64,000 bases of DNA from Distichodus sexfasciatus (lineage: Eukaryota > Chordata > Actinopteri > Characiformes > Distichodontidae): contig JAVGVS010000791.1 of the NCBI GenBank assembly GCA_032718565.1, positions 36,577 to 100,576 of the forward strand. The letters run 5' to 3'. The notes beneath the pieces were generated by a model. The model saw only the letters and a list, made by a program, of their open reading frames with translations, did no database searches and was not told where the DNA came from. Made by a program: the position numbers and the translations under genes. This document shows positions 1 to 13,600 of this stretch, piece by piece. Numbering within the stretch: position 1 is the first letter of the stretch; every line of letters begins with the position of its first letter.

Positions 1-2148
1 GGCCGAGGTTGTGGGTATCCTACGTCCAGCACCACCGCCATTGAGCCCTTGATCAAATTAAGGAAATCTCAAAGTAAAGCAAAGACCCAGGAGGTCAGGG
101 TTAAACTAACCTTGCTGAATTAACGTCATCAAGAATGAGTCACCAACTAAACCAGTTCAACTGGACTCCTGTAGTCTGAAACTGATTACTGGTCGATGAA
201 GTCGGAGGTGCCATCAGATTATTGATAAAGTCAAAAGGTGCAGCTATAAAGTTGGTTTACTTAAGTGACCAAAGGTACGAGACGCATTTAAAATAATAGT
301 AGACTGGGAGTGTAAATGTACAAATGTACAAAAATGGGTTTATCCATTCTGCAAACAAGATGATGAACCAATGACTAAATGTGCATTTAAGGTATTGAAC
401 AGCCACCAGCAAAACAGCCCAAGAGAACTGAAAATCCCTGATAGTGCTTTCCTAGGAGTCACTGGTTTCGTTCTGGTTGGGTGTACAACCGGGTTCCAGT
501 CAGCAAGCACCCAAGTTTGTCTCTGAAACACTCCCCTGTTGGGCATTTGGTTGAGCGTTCTGACAAACCCTGTCTCTACCAACTCTTCTGCCGGTTCCAA
601 ATATGTGACACTCCACGGCAAAACCAGTCGCTTGTCGCAAATTTTCAAAATTAAGTTATGATGTTTTCATGAAAGGGCATAAATCAAGCTTCAAAACGAT
701 ACCTACATCAAATGAATGGGACGACATATGACTGAGATATCAACATTCAAAGGAGTCGGGTTTCTCCTGTCACGCCAAGTGAGAAACGGAGAAATCTGCT
801 TTTGAAGTTGACTATCGCCGTAGCACTCACAGACGCTTGGTGCGGTCGCGGCTACGTTTGCATTTACGGTAGCCTACGCTGCATTCACAGCCACACGAAC
901 AGCCTACCTGCGTTAGGTTAACTGAACTCGGGAGACGTAAGAAATATCTTCACGCTAGTCAACCAGTGGATTTAGCGTAACTATTGAAGTAGAGCGGTCA
1001 AAACAGAAACTTTTAACATTCTGCTGGAATTGAATTCCTCACCTCAAGAAAGTCACATTTTTAGGATGGAAAGGCTAAGTTTTTCAGCCAAATTTATTCA
1101 CAACAGTACAGTATAGACCTTCCACTGTTTCAAAACACTAAAAACAAAAAATCCAACATTTCACCCCACGCAACATAAACGCTCATTTTTCTCGGAAACC
1201 TCCGTTGTGACAAACGACTGGTTTTGCCGTGGAGGGTCAGAAATGACCTACTCTTTTTGGGGCCACTTTTGACCGGCGCACTGCATCCATGTTTTTCATA
1301 ATAGATTCACACCTAATACTCTTCTTCCTCTCAATCAGAAACCAAAGTTTGCTTTTTTAAACAAGGTCGGAACAACCAGAACGGGACCATTTTTGTGACT
1401 TTCAGTAAAGCTGTATGTTCAAACTTCCCTGTTTAGTTTTAGGATTGGCTCCCTGACCAGAAGTGCAGCCCAAGCTCTGTTAGCATGGTGAGAGTAAGAG
1501 GTTTTAACAGTGCACACCCTTCACTGGTTACACAGGGTACATTAGTGACTCAAAGAAGTGAAGAGGCCATTACGTGGGTTTGGGAACGGGGTGGCTGGCC
1601 TTGGTGAACGGCTCTCTTGTACGGGGAAAACAATAGACAAAATAGAAAAGGGGAAAACCAGGATAAAGTGAGAAACAGTGTATAGAGAGATTTTAAAGAA
1701 AACTATCTGCAGAAAATATTCCTTAACCAGATGCACATCAAAGTTGCTACTGCTACTAAACGTCCTGGCAAGTTGTAATTCTGTTATTCTTCATCTAACG
1801 TGTAAAAAGCAACGCCAATGGGAACTTCTAATGCAGATCACAAGCATGGATCTTAAGATAGAATGTTAGGTAGCTTTAATTGGTGAAACCAAACTAGCTA
1901 TCTCCAAAGCTATCTCTTCACCTGTGTTTACGGTTACGGTTTACACTGGTTCACATTAAACAATGTTCTAACAGTACAATCTCTACTCACGAAACATATC
2001 AGATTCCTAATGCTTACTTCCGCTAGCTGGTGGTAATTTCTGCTCATTTTGAATGGGCATTAAGGAACTGACAATAAGAATCCATCAGAAACAGAGGTGT
2101 GGTGTTGATGCAGGTTAGGGTGATGTGAGGGGAGGCTTCAGAAAATAC
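1..2148. other. acacb intron (part), no exon recognised
   Basis: Expected next acacb coding motifs are absent here on the minus strand, so this is read as intron. It contains one clear non-coding structure, a pair of inverted 35-bp arms described separately. Confidence 0.6.
606..1239. repeat. 35-bp inverted repeat pair, candidate miniature transposon
   Basis: Arm 606-640 and arm 1205-1239 are reverse complements at 32 of 35 positions, sharing the core ACGGCAAAACCAGTCG. They enclose about 565 bp without a coding signal. I see no clear target-site duplication outside the arms, so the element type is unknown; the arms may also be internal to a larger decayed element. Confidence 0.5.
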
Positions 2149-4692
2149 CTGTTGGGGTGGGACGACGGGAGCATGAACTGGAAGTGGACGGCACACGTCC
2201 CGTTCTGCAGCTGGTGGTGCTGGAGGCTGTTTAGCTCGTAGGCTATATAACCTCTCCGAACATAAACCTGAACAGAAGGTATAACATCAACCATATTTCA
2301 CAGTGCAGAGGGCAAACCTTTTTAGGGAACATACCCATGTATTTTTGAAATGGAAACAGTTGAAATTGACAGGATTTACATGTACCTCTAACGCCGCCAT
2401 GCACACCACCCTGTTGCTGTGATAGAAAAAGCTGGGCAAAACATCAAAGATGGAGGTTTCAGACAGGATAAGTTTCTGGGTGAACAGACAAAAGTTTAAG
2501 AAGAACATTGAGAAGCAGAGATCACCGTTTGAAACTAAAATCTACATTATCACATTAAGGAACTGGGGGAGGGAAGTCAGCTCAGCACCTTGAGGTTGTC
2601 GGGACAGAACTGGTGTCCGTACATGTCTATGGCAGACAGGAAGATGGACTCCACCTGGTTGTGCCTCACCTCATATGAAGGTAAGTGAGATGCAGTCAGA
2701 GCCTGAGGGAAGAGGGAAAATCATTTTGCCTGTTAAAGACTTTATGGGCCAATTTCCCAGTTGAAGATTAAGTCTAGGCCTAGACTAGCTTTGAGTTTGA
2801 ATGGTAAATCTTCATTGTTACTACAACTTAATCCATGAGGAAGAAATCAGCCCTAAAAGTCAGAACGGAATTTTAACGCCTAGGACGACGTCAGCTCCCC
2901 TACCTGTCTGGCACACAGACACACTTTGGAGTTTTCCATCTTACTGAGCTGAGTGAACTCGTTCAAAACCACCATCACGTCGTCTGGGAGCGTCGGGTCG
3001 CGTCCGCAGAGCTGGTCCTGTGGATTAGATCACCACAATTGAGTAAAACCTTGAATATAATACTGCAGTTAGGACGTGGACATGAAAAGTACTCACAATG
3101 AGCATAGCAGCAACAATGTTCTTCTTGGAGACTTGAGCGTGGGAGAAGATGGACTCCAGCACTGGGGTCATGTCGGGTTTGTACTGCTCCCTCAGGTTGA
3201 TAACACATTTATCATATGTGGCTGAAAGGAGAGACAGAGAAACTTTAAGAACATTACATTTCATACAGTGATATGATTTAGTTTGAGTTTGTCTTAAGCA
3301 TCACTTTGTTCCAAATCCCTTTTCCAGAGACCATTAAGTGTCTCTATTGTAAATGTTAATATGTTTAAAAGTCGGTTAGAGATGACAGACAGTTTAAGCA
3401 TTAGACACTAAAGATAAACACATAAGCAAACTGTCCAGGCCAAAAAAATCATACATTTGCAAGAAGGTAATGCAACGTTTAATAAGTGAGCTACACTCAC
3501 CCTGCTGGAACTGCCTCTCCACCTCCAGATAGCGCCGGAGCAGGTCCAAGACCACAGACTTCATGTAGCCCCGAATGCCACTACGATACCTGAGCAAAGA
3601 AACATTGCACTTGCAGATCAAATGCTCAGGTTCACAGCTAAGGTTCATATTTACAAGTTGTGGCTAAACTGCATTTTGTCAAAACTGAATGTTTCTACAT
3701 GTACTTATTGTATACGCAAAAAGTTTTTTATTAACGATAATGAATTAAAATCTAACAAAACAAAGTCATTAAAAGCTCCAGTCCTCTACAACTTCAGTAG
3801 CACGTGGGGACAGGAGAGACTTTTTCTAGCTAACAACCAAAACACCAAAGCGTTTGTCAGTGTTTGTTCACGTTATCTGGCAACGCCAGTGACCTTGAGA
3901 TACACTCTTGTACCAAAAGATATGGCCGGGACACAACAGTGTCGAGTTAAGCGGCAGCGATAAGAGAAGAACATCTCACCTCTGCACCAGCTGCACGATG
4001 CTCTGAGTGTTCATGAAGAAAACCTCGCGGTCGGCTTTCCTCTGCAGTGTGGCCGCGTGACTGTCCAGGATGTTCGCTATCTGCGGAGGACAAACAACAT
4101 GCTAGCTATCTTTCTCTCCAAATACAGAAGCAGAATTTATCAGACCGGGATTTAAAGCTATTACCCTCTGCGTAAGCATTACAGTTCCACTAGCGGTCAG
4201 TAATCACTCTCAAACTCTGATAACTAAACTCAGTTTATCAGCGATGACGCTGCAACTGGACTGACCCGCTGGCTGGGAAACTGGCAGAGCACGGAGGTGA
4301 TGTTGCTGGCATACTGAGCCATGACCTTGCGGATGGCCTTCTCCACGGTGACAGGGATGCGTCCCGCCACGCTGGTCATGATCTCCTGCAGCTCCAGCAG
4401 GGGCAGCGAGGGGTCGCGCAGTGTCCGCATCAGCGTGTCCACCCACCTGTTGAGCTGTGCCAAAGAAGCAGGTTCGTACAGCCAGCGCCTAAGGTTTAAA
4501 AGGTGGAATTCTTTAGCATGCCCCACGCTGAGGGTTTGCTCTTACTCTGCTGCTGAAGTAGGGCTCCGGGAGGCAGTAGCCGTCCATCACCTTCTCCAGG
4601 TTCTCCAGGACGCTGTGGAAGACCTGGTGCAGTTTCTCCCCCACCATGGGGAGTGGTTCCTGAGCGGGTAACGCCCGAGTGTTGAGCTGCAC
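2149..4692 (-). CDS. acacb: acacb central (ACC-specific) domain, first exons
   Basis: Nine exons (4692-4546, 4454-4266, 4080-3980, 3589-3501, 3221-3097, 3017-2904, 2702-2589, 2475-2386, 2267-2149) encode the beginning of the eukaryote-only central domain that spaces the carrier from the carboxyltransferase and holds regulatory contacts. Recognisable stretches are YASNITSVLCQFPSQR, YRSGIRGYMKSVVLDLLRR, INLREQYKPDM and AIDMYGHQFCPDNLK. The acceptor of the 4454 exon was fixed at CTCAAC because a nearby later AG breaks the frame. The last exon ends SSHPNR in phase 2 at 2149 and its partner lies outside the window. Confidence 0.93.
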
Positions 4693-7600
4693 CTGCGGGG
4701 AAGACATCGGTGGTTTTGATCAAGTGGATGGTGGAGCTGAAAGTATCAAGAAAAATCTTAAGATGTAATGGAAAACCTAAAGTTGCTATGAATATTTTGT
4801 CCACCAGGAGGCTCTAGTGTAAACGGAGCTTTGACACAGGACAAAAAGAAGGAGAAAAGAGATTGTAATGGCGTGATTTACGGGATGAACGGTGCGGGAA
4901 TCGTCCAGGTCCATGTGGGCCACAACGCAGCCGGGCTCCAGTACCGCCCCTGGCCTCTTGACGAAGTGAACGCGCCCCGATTCCTGAACCGTCAGCGTAG
5001 CCACCATCTTCATAACCTAAAACACAGTCAAAGTCAAAGTAAACTTTGTCATCTCTTCTATATATTTTACAGACATACAGAGAGACGAGAAGACGTGGCT
5101 CCAGTTTACACAGTGCAATAAGAAATAGAAAACAAAGAACACATAGGGCACATGGAATAGACAATATATAAATAAATGGGACACAAAACTATACATTTTA
5201 GACTAGAAGTGGAAATTGACAGTCAGTTTTCAATATGAAAGATTTCGATATCCAGTCTATTAATAGAGGTGTATTCTTAAAAAGTCTGAATGAAATTTAA
5301 GTCTTTTTCAGATATTATAGCAGCATTGGAGAGCCATTTGTGCAATACAGTTAGTTAAAAAGTGACCAGTGTACATATATACTTGTTTAACGGTTGTGCA
5401 AATAGTAGAAATAGTGCAAAAGAATTGTGCAAATATTTTGGCAATATTATAGCATATAGTAATACTGTGCAGTTTGTGAATATAGACATATTTTTCCTTG
5501 TGTTTACACATCTTTCAGAGAGGGCTTTTCAGTGCAACATGAAAGAGGTAGTCTGTATAGCAGCATGTGCATCGCAGCAACAGTGAGGTAAAAAAAAAAA
5601 AAAAAAGATGGTTATAACAATGACATTATAAGTTGGTCTGTTGACCAAATTATCTTTTCTTGCTTATTTTAATGCCAGCAAATACTCCTCATAGTAAATG
5701 AAAAGTTTTGCATGTAAAAATCTGCACTTGTGCACTTCAAGTCGGTTGTGGAGTGAACTGTGAAACATCTGCTTGCAGGTTTAGGTTCAGGACCTCACCT
5801 CTATCTCTGCATACGGGTAGCCGGCCATCACGTGACCTCCGTCTTCCACCAAGTACTGCAGCAGTTTTCCAGCAGAGGGTGAACGGAGCACGGTGGGGTC
5901 TCGCTCTTTCTCAAACGTGCACGTTTTGTTGCCCACAATGATGCGGTAGCTGCGGGGAGCAATCAGAACTGTGTTAGGTTTGTTCTGTTTGGTTGATTCA
6001 GTCAGAGAGTCTCAACAAGTGCAAACGGGAACTGACTGTAGTCGCTGGCTCTCTGACTGAGTCAGTTTCATAAATGTATGACTTTTACAAGTGAAACTGA
6101 GACACAAGCTGCTAGTGTACACTTCTCTCTGTAGTTTAAACTTTAGATTAGATTAAATCAACATTAGCACAGGAAAAGGTAAGGTCTGTGTCTATGCAGA
6201 CACTGGTTTAGATTGGGTAAATCTGAACTGTACAAATTAGGAGTTTACACTAGCAGAGTATAAAACAATTTTAGTTTAAACTACTCTAATGTAAACCAAC
6301 ATCTGCACAGACATGCCAGAAAATATAGGCATGTAGTTGAACGTCAGGCTGCAGGATTTGACTTGGACATTCCAAGAACAAGGCTTAATTGCTTGATTTC
6401 TTGTTGTTAAACTCACAGTAAAGTTGGAAAAAGACATAAATGGGACCTGTCTACTTCCTCCTTCATGTAGGTGGTGTAGCTGCTGCCACTGTAGGAGAGG
6501 AGCAGGCCACCATCGCTCAGCCTGTGGACGTCAATCTCGATGTCTGAACCGTTCATGACAATCACATATGTGTTGGGAGACTGGCGGGCCACCTGTAAGA
6601 ACACACACAGATTACATGTGACATTTCAGGAAATTACTGGTGGATTCCACCGACGTTCTTTGAATTAACCTGTTCATCGAATCACACCCATAATAGGAAT
6701 TGTGGAAAACCTCTCATGCAGTCACAAAGGACTGTGTGTTTGTGTTGTGCAAGTAATCAGGACTGACTCCATCAGCATGTGTTCTAACCCTAAACCTAGT
6801 TAAATCAAATATAAACACAGAGTTTGAGTTCACAGTGTCTGAGCGCTTACTTTAAGGTTAATATTCGGTTTATGAAGAGATCATTAATAGATTAGGATGA
6901 TTAAGAATCAAGTTAAGTTTAAGGGTTAAGGTAAATATGCTTAGGTATTATGGTTTGGGTTTAGAATTAGTTGTGCGTTAACAAAATTATAGTTAGGATT
7001 TAAGAGAAGATTTGCATTAACAGTTAGGATTGTAAACCAGAATTAGGGATTGAGGGATTCTTGTTACCTTAAGGCAGTATTTGACTCCCTCGTAGATGAG
7101 ATCCACATCCACCGTGTTTACCAGACTTGCAGCAGGTAACACTTGACCCCTGACGGCATGCAGAAGAACATCAGATTAGAACAGAATGCTAGTAAGAGTA
7201 GACAATTAAATTAAATCCCTTAAAAGATTGGGTTTATACAAGACTGAAAGCTCACAACCACAGATGAATACCTTACCTCTCAAGTGAATGCAAAAAGTCA
7301 GACATGCTCTTCCTAAAACTGGCATCGGCTACGTGGAGAGCCCCACACACCACCCCCAGCATGGTGTCCGGCCTCTCCGCCTGAAAGCACAAGAAAAACA
7401 AAAGTGGCTCTATCTTTCAGATTACCTCACAAAGAAATACCATAACTGATGTCACACTGAACCTGGACTTTCTCTGCGATCAGGTGGTCCAGCCAGCCCG
7501 TGTCAATGTCGTTGTTCCTGAAGCTCTCCGTCTCCAGCAGCTTGATGAGGTACTCCACCGTGGTCCTGAAATCTCCCCGGATACACAGCTCCTTCATGGC

Positions 7601-10600
7601 CACCACCATGTTACTGTACAGAGTGATGATGTTCAGACCATAAATTCATGCATGTAGTTTTTGTGCAAGCTAAGATAACTGTTAGTTGCTGTAGATAAAT
7701 GCTGCTTTGCAGTGCTGTGCCACTCAGGTTTAGTAAGCCAACCTCCTTAGTGTGGTAAGTACCTTAGCTGTTCAGATTCTTGATATCTGAAAATGGAACC
7801 ATACCAACCATCCATCACTTCTAGTTTGGGTCCAGTTATCGTTGCGGTGTAGAAACAAAAACGGACCCAAAGGCCTTGTGGAGAACTGAGGCTAAGGCTC
7901 GTGTGGTCAGAAACTGACCTGTTGTTACTCTTTTTACGAAAACTCTACCCTGTTAACAACTGATGACTTCCAGTCTTGAAAAGATTTCAGCAGACTTACG
8001 AGATGGCCTCCTCGCGGTTCTCCCCCCAAGAGAAGCAGTGGCCAAACTGAGAGTCGGCAAACTCATGCAGTCCCCCCGCAGCCCCGACGCTGAAGTAGCC
8101 CCACACGTTTTTACTGCTGCGGAAGTTCAGCTCCTGCACCGTGCCCGAGCTCGGCTTGAAGCCCTGGAAAAGAAATGATTGGGTCAGGGCACCAAGGTTT
8201 ATGATGGAACATTCTTATTTTTTTATGATGACACTTAAATGATCCACATATTCATTTCACCTTTCAATATCAGTTTTTGGAGAGTTTCTAATCATCTGAT
8301 ATACTTCTGATGACCAAATTAGACTGGTTTAAGTCAGTCAATGGAGACGCATAGTAAAAATAAATTTAATTTAATACATTTATCAACAAAATACGGCAAA
8401 ATATTTTTTAGGCCTAATGATTTTCTTGCAAATTATTCACACCTCATCTGGGTTCTCGCTGGTGATGCGAGCCGCTATGACGTGCCCTCTGGGGCAAGGG
8501 GCGCACTCCGGAGACTCAAAATTGATGGGGCTGTCGCCCCACGCCGTCTCGCCATACAGAACCCGTATGTCTTTAATCCTGTGCAGAGGAATCCCCATCG
8601 CAATCTGCAGGGAGGCAAAAACAGCATGACAAAAAATCTCGGGAAGACCTTGCCACTGTGCAACTGACATCCCAGAATTTTTTAATAGGCTAATAAAGAT
8701 CAGCATCAATTTACCTGGAGCTGCGCAGCAGGCAGGTTGACATCAGCAATCATCTCGGTGCAGGGATGCTCCACCTGCAGCCTGGGGTTCAGCTCCAAGA
8801 AGTGGAAACTGCCGTCCTCTGAGTAAAGGTACTCCACCGTCCCGGCGCTCACGTAGCCGACCATGTTGGCTATGCGCACAGCAAACTGAGAGAGAGAAAC
8901 CATCGTAACATCTCAAGCTCAAAATTAAAAGATTAGCAGCAGAGGGCGCACTATATTTGTATTCTTACCTTCTCCATCTGCTCAAAGGTGGTGGTGGAGG
9001 CAATGGTGGCGGGAGCCTCCTCGATGATCTTCTGGTGCCGCCGCTGGATAGAGCAGTCTCGGCCGAACAGGGAAATGGCGTTGCCGTACTCGTCTGCCAG
9101 GATCTGCACTTCCTGGTGGCGTGCGTGCTGAGCCAGCTGCATGATGAAGATGGGCGAGCCGGGCACCTCTGCCTGGACCTGGCGTGTTACGGAGGAGAAG
9201 CAAACTTAACGTACTGTCATCGGCAATTCCACGTTTTTGCTGTGGCATTTTAAGTATCTTAGCATGCATTAGAGCGTGACTATCCACTCATCAGACAAAT
9301 AAATAACTAATTTGCTCTTCAGGCATGTCTGCAGAGTTCAGAATATATGGATACATGGAATATCAGGATATATGAGGTATTCTTAAACAACACAACAGTA
9401 AATGTAAGTATGCTTCAATCTTAACGGTGTACTTATTGTCCCAATGAACGTAAAACTAATTCATAAACATGCACTCATCATGATGTGTGTGTACCTGTCT
9501 AAAGAAGCCGGGGAAGTCTTCAGCACAGTCCACCTTCCTGATGCCCTTCCCTCCTCCACCTGCCGATGCCTTGATCACTACAGGGTAACCAATCTTCTCC
9601 GCCCCCTGAAAAGCGTCATTTCCCACAGAAACAACACTGTTACCACTGTTACTCCCAGTCTCACACACAAGCTAACAGAGGGGTGTGATGTGTTCGAAAT
9701 GATTAAGTTGTAAAGCATGAGAAGCAGAAGGTGTGAGATGTGTAGGGGCGAAAGAGACGACGGGGATAGTTACAGCAAGGCCTTCATCCACGTCTCTCAC
9801 GCAGCCCTGGTCGTAGACGTCCTGAGGAACGCTGATCACACGACGCAGACCCCGGTCCTCTGCTCCCCACGGTATCTTTAACCCTGCAAAGAGAGAGGCC
9901 AAGATTAAAGTGGTCCAGTGGTCATGACTACATTTTGGAGGAAACAAGAAAGACAGTTGTAAAAGCTAGAAAGTGGGACATAATTATCTACAATTCACAA
10001 ATTACGTTTTCAGTTATGAATGGTATAAAACGGCCTAAAAATACAAAGGCAATTTCCAAAAATAAAATATATATCTTAAGCATAAGTCAAAACCCTGTTT
10101 CTGTTTCATTTTATAAGTAGTTATTGTTGCTAAAGTGTTATTACTCTGTAATATATAAATGAAATCACCAGAGTGAATGACATTAATTTTACTATTTGCT
10201 GAAAGTCCTTGATGGAAGACATGACAGCACTACTCTAAAAGCGCTGTGCGGGTGTGTAATACCAGATCCAGTCCAGGGTAAGGTGGGGATGCCTGCGCTT
10301 TGAGCCACAATGGAAGACGCCACCTTATCTCCCAGAGCCCACATGGCTTTGCTGGATGGCCCTGATACCAGGACAGAGACAAACATATTAGTAAGGGAGC
10401 TGATAACAACTTAGCATTGAGATCATGACACACCGGGACAGAAAGGTCAGCTAATCAAATATTGCATTCTCGTTTTTTAATTCTCTTCATTGTAACATCT
10501 GATAGCTAATGGAGGATAGTGACTAAAAACTTGTGTTGGTGTAACACTAAAAGCTCAAGCCCTCAAAAAACAATGTGGGATCTCTGAGCAAGACGCTTTA

Positions 10601-13600
10601 CCAAGCTGCTGCAGGGAGACTACCCCTGTAATCAGGAAATGGAAGTCACTTCAGAAACAATGGCAATTTTCACCCAAGAACTGCCTCCACAAAGATAATC
10701 TTGACCTAAGTTTAACACACTGGACTACAATATTCTAGATACTGTTGCTAGTTCAGAGAATGACAGTTTTGAAGCTTTTACCTAGAAATGAGATCCCCGC
10801 CTTGTGCAGCAACTCCGGCAGCTTTGGGTTTTCCGAGGCATGGCCCCACCCTGCCCACACAGCCTGGAGATAGAGAAAAAGCGCCATCATAATGCAGACA
10901 AATGCTTCCTTGATTCATGTTTTGCAAAGACGAAAAAAAAAACACCAACAGAACAGTTTTTAATTTAGATTTAAGAGCCGAACCTGCACTGGGATTCTCT
11001 TAGCGATGTCCACGATCATCTCTACATTGGCATAGTTGTTATTGTTTGGCCCTCCAGGGACTGGCACATAGTGATCTGCCATCTTGATGTACTCTGCAGC
11101 ACACAAACACTCTTCAGTCACAGAACCAAACTTAGTTCTATTCATGTTTGTCAGTTTCTGACCACAAGAGCCCAGATGAGCTTGTATTAATGAGGTTTTG
11201 GCGCATTCTCAGCACCACAGCGACACTTACATTGTTGTGACATGGTTTTGTGCTGTTACAAGTGTGTAAGAAACAGCAGCATTGCTGTAATTATACGTAC
11301 ATGTATCACAGATGATACTCAACAAGAAGGCCAACAAGAAAAAAAATAAGGAGGCAAGAAGGCCCCTGTGGTCAATAGCGCTAGTGGAGAACTAACACAA
11401 ACTAGGCACAGAAGCAAGGTGACATTTCCATATTTTTTGACACCTTGTTGACCTGTAGAGGTCAGAATTTTTTTAAACCAATCAACTAAAGGTGACGTAC
11501 TTAAGGTCAGTTGAGCGCACTTACCTGCATTGGCCTTCAAGTCCTCGGGCGTGACCATTACCACAAAGCGGATAGTCCTTTCATTGCGGAACATCTCGTA
11601 GGACCAGCGGCGAATGGAACGCATGCATTTCACTGCTGCAATGCCGTTGTTGGCTATGAGAACCTGTTGGAGGTAAAAAGAAGAAAGAAAGCCGGTCGTA
11701 GCCATTGGTCACATTTAAGTGCGACTTGAGGCGGATGATAAAAAAAAGCACACAGGCACCTTCTCTATGACGCGGGTGCCACCGAAGCGCTTGACAAACT
11801 CGGCCGGGGAGGCCACGGTGAAGTCTCTGGGCATGTCCATCTTCCGCTGCTCTCTGCCTTTCTTCATCAGATGGGGGCCAGACATGCTAGACCTGAAACA
11901 CCATACGCTACATGATTTAAAAAACAGCCAGGTGTTCAGTAAAAACTATGTAAACTCTCTGAGTTATGCTACATCCTTAACCCTTATTTACTCATCATCT
12001 ACATTAACAGTTACTATTCAAATCTGTCTACGGTTTTTGATAACAATGCTTTATCAGTGCACAGCTAGTACGTCTAATACACAAATATTAACGTTTTGCC
12101 TACATTACTTAATTACAGCCTTCCTGGAGCGGCTTGAGGTCAAGGGCTTGCTTAAGATCGGAGTGGTGGTAATGCTGGAAGTAAGATAACCCAGACTCTG
12201 AGCTTTCTAATGACATTTGAACATTGTCTTAACCACATGTCCATCTCAAGAAGTATTTTCTCTCAAAGAGTTCCATTTATGCCATTTGGCAGACTTTTTT
12301 AAGGTCTTGGCTCAGCGGGACAGTGGTTGCAGGTGCTGACCAACTACCAAATATCCTAACATAAGGCCTCCATTACCCCACTGCCCACTGACTGTTGTTG
12401 CAGGCTAATGAGGAGGTAAATACATAAAATGAGATGACTTCCTTCTTAGGTGTGGCGGGAATCTTGTTTTCACTCAATCCGCAATGCAACCTTTTATTGC
12501 TTTACTGTAGAACGAATCAACGACAAATGTGTCCACTAAGTTTTAGGTGATAGGTGTTGAGCATTGCGTTGACTTGAGTGCTCTTGTATTATCTACAGAA
12601 ACCTGAGTGTAAACTCTCAACTTCACATCACCTTTTGACGTGGCGCTCAAAGTTTTATCACACTCAACTTTAACCCTTCCAGCACTGTCCTCTCTGTAGA
12701 GAAACCAATAAACAAAGAGTGCTACATGATGCAGATACAACAAAAAAAAATAATGGACGATCAGCTCTCAGCATTTGATGAACGGGATGTGGGGTAAACA
12801 AAAAACTATTAGGGATGCAGAAGAAAAGAAAACGATTGGCAATAGGCCTTTTTGCTGTAAACAAAGATGTCGTTCTGCAAGAGAGACAAAACAAAAAGAA
12901 TAGGGTTGCAAAAATAACTCTTCCCTGTAACCCTTCCAAATCTGACGCTGCAATCACCTCCTGTTGGCATCTTAGCTGCTGTGTGGTGAGTCTACTTGTG
13001 CAGGTAGCGATGCACACTGCTGCTGGTTGGATTACAGTTTTGTTTTATGTAAAAAAGTGCTACAGACTGTAAGGTCTGATGTTTAACTGCTGTTTAGTTC
13101 TTAAAGTCTAGGTCACATGGCCCTAAGAAGTCTAATACAGTTAGACTTCTTATCGCCATAACCAATGTCCTCAGAATCTGGACTTTCACCACTCTCCTCA
13201 GAATATGCTGACTCGAAAACAACAAACATGATATACTTTACTTGCTCTGGTATAAACGGACTGACAAAAGAGTCAGTACAGTTACCTGATGTACAAAATT
13301 AGTTGTTACAGATCTCAAAACACAAAAGAAGAAATAAGAAGACATGTTGATGTTTTGTCTGAAGTTGGCCGGTTACATGAGAAATCCTGTTGGGTCAGGC
13401 CAAAGCACTTTAGAGGTTAAAAGAACGTGTGCAACTCCCAGTCTGGCTTTGGCAGCAGCCACTTTGATAAAACACAACCAGGTGACAGCTGAAACAGCAT
13501 TTGAACAACAAAGTAGGACTGGCCAATATATTATGGGAATGTTGCTGATGCCCTTTTACATTTAATTATACACCAGAGTCAATGTATGATGCTTCTAATG

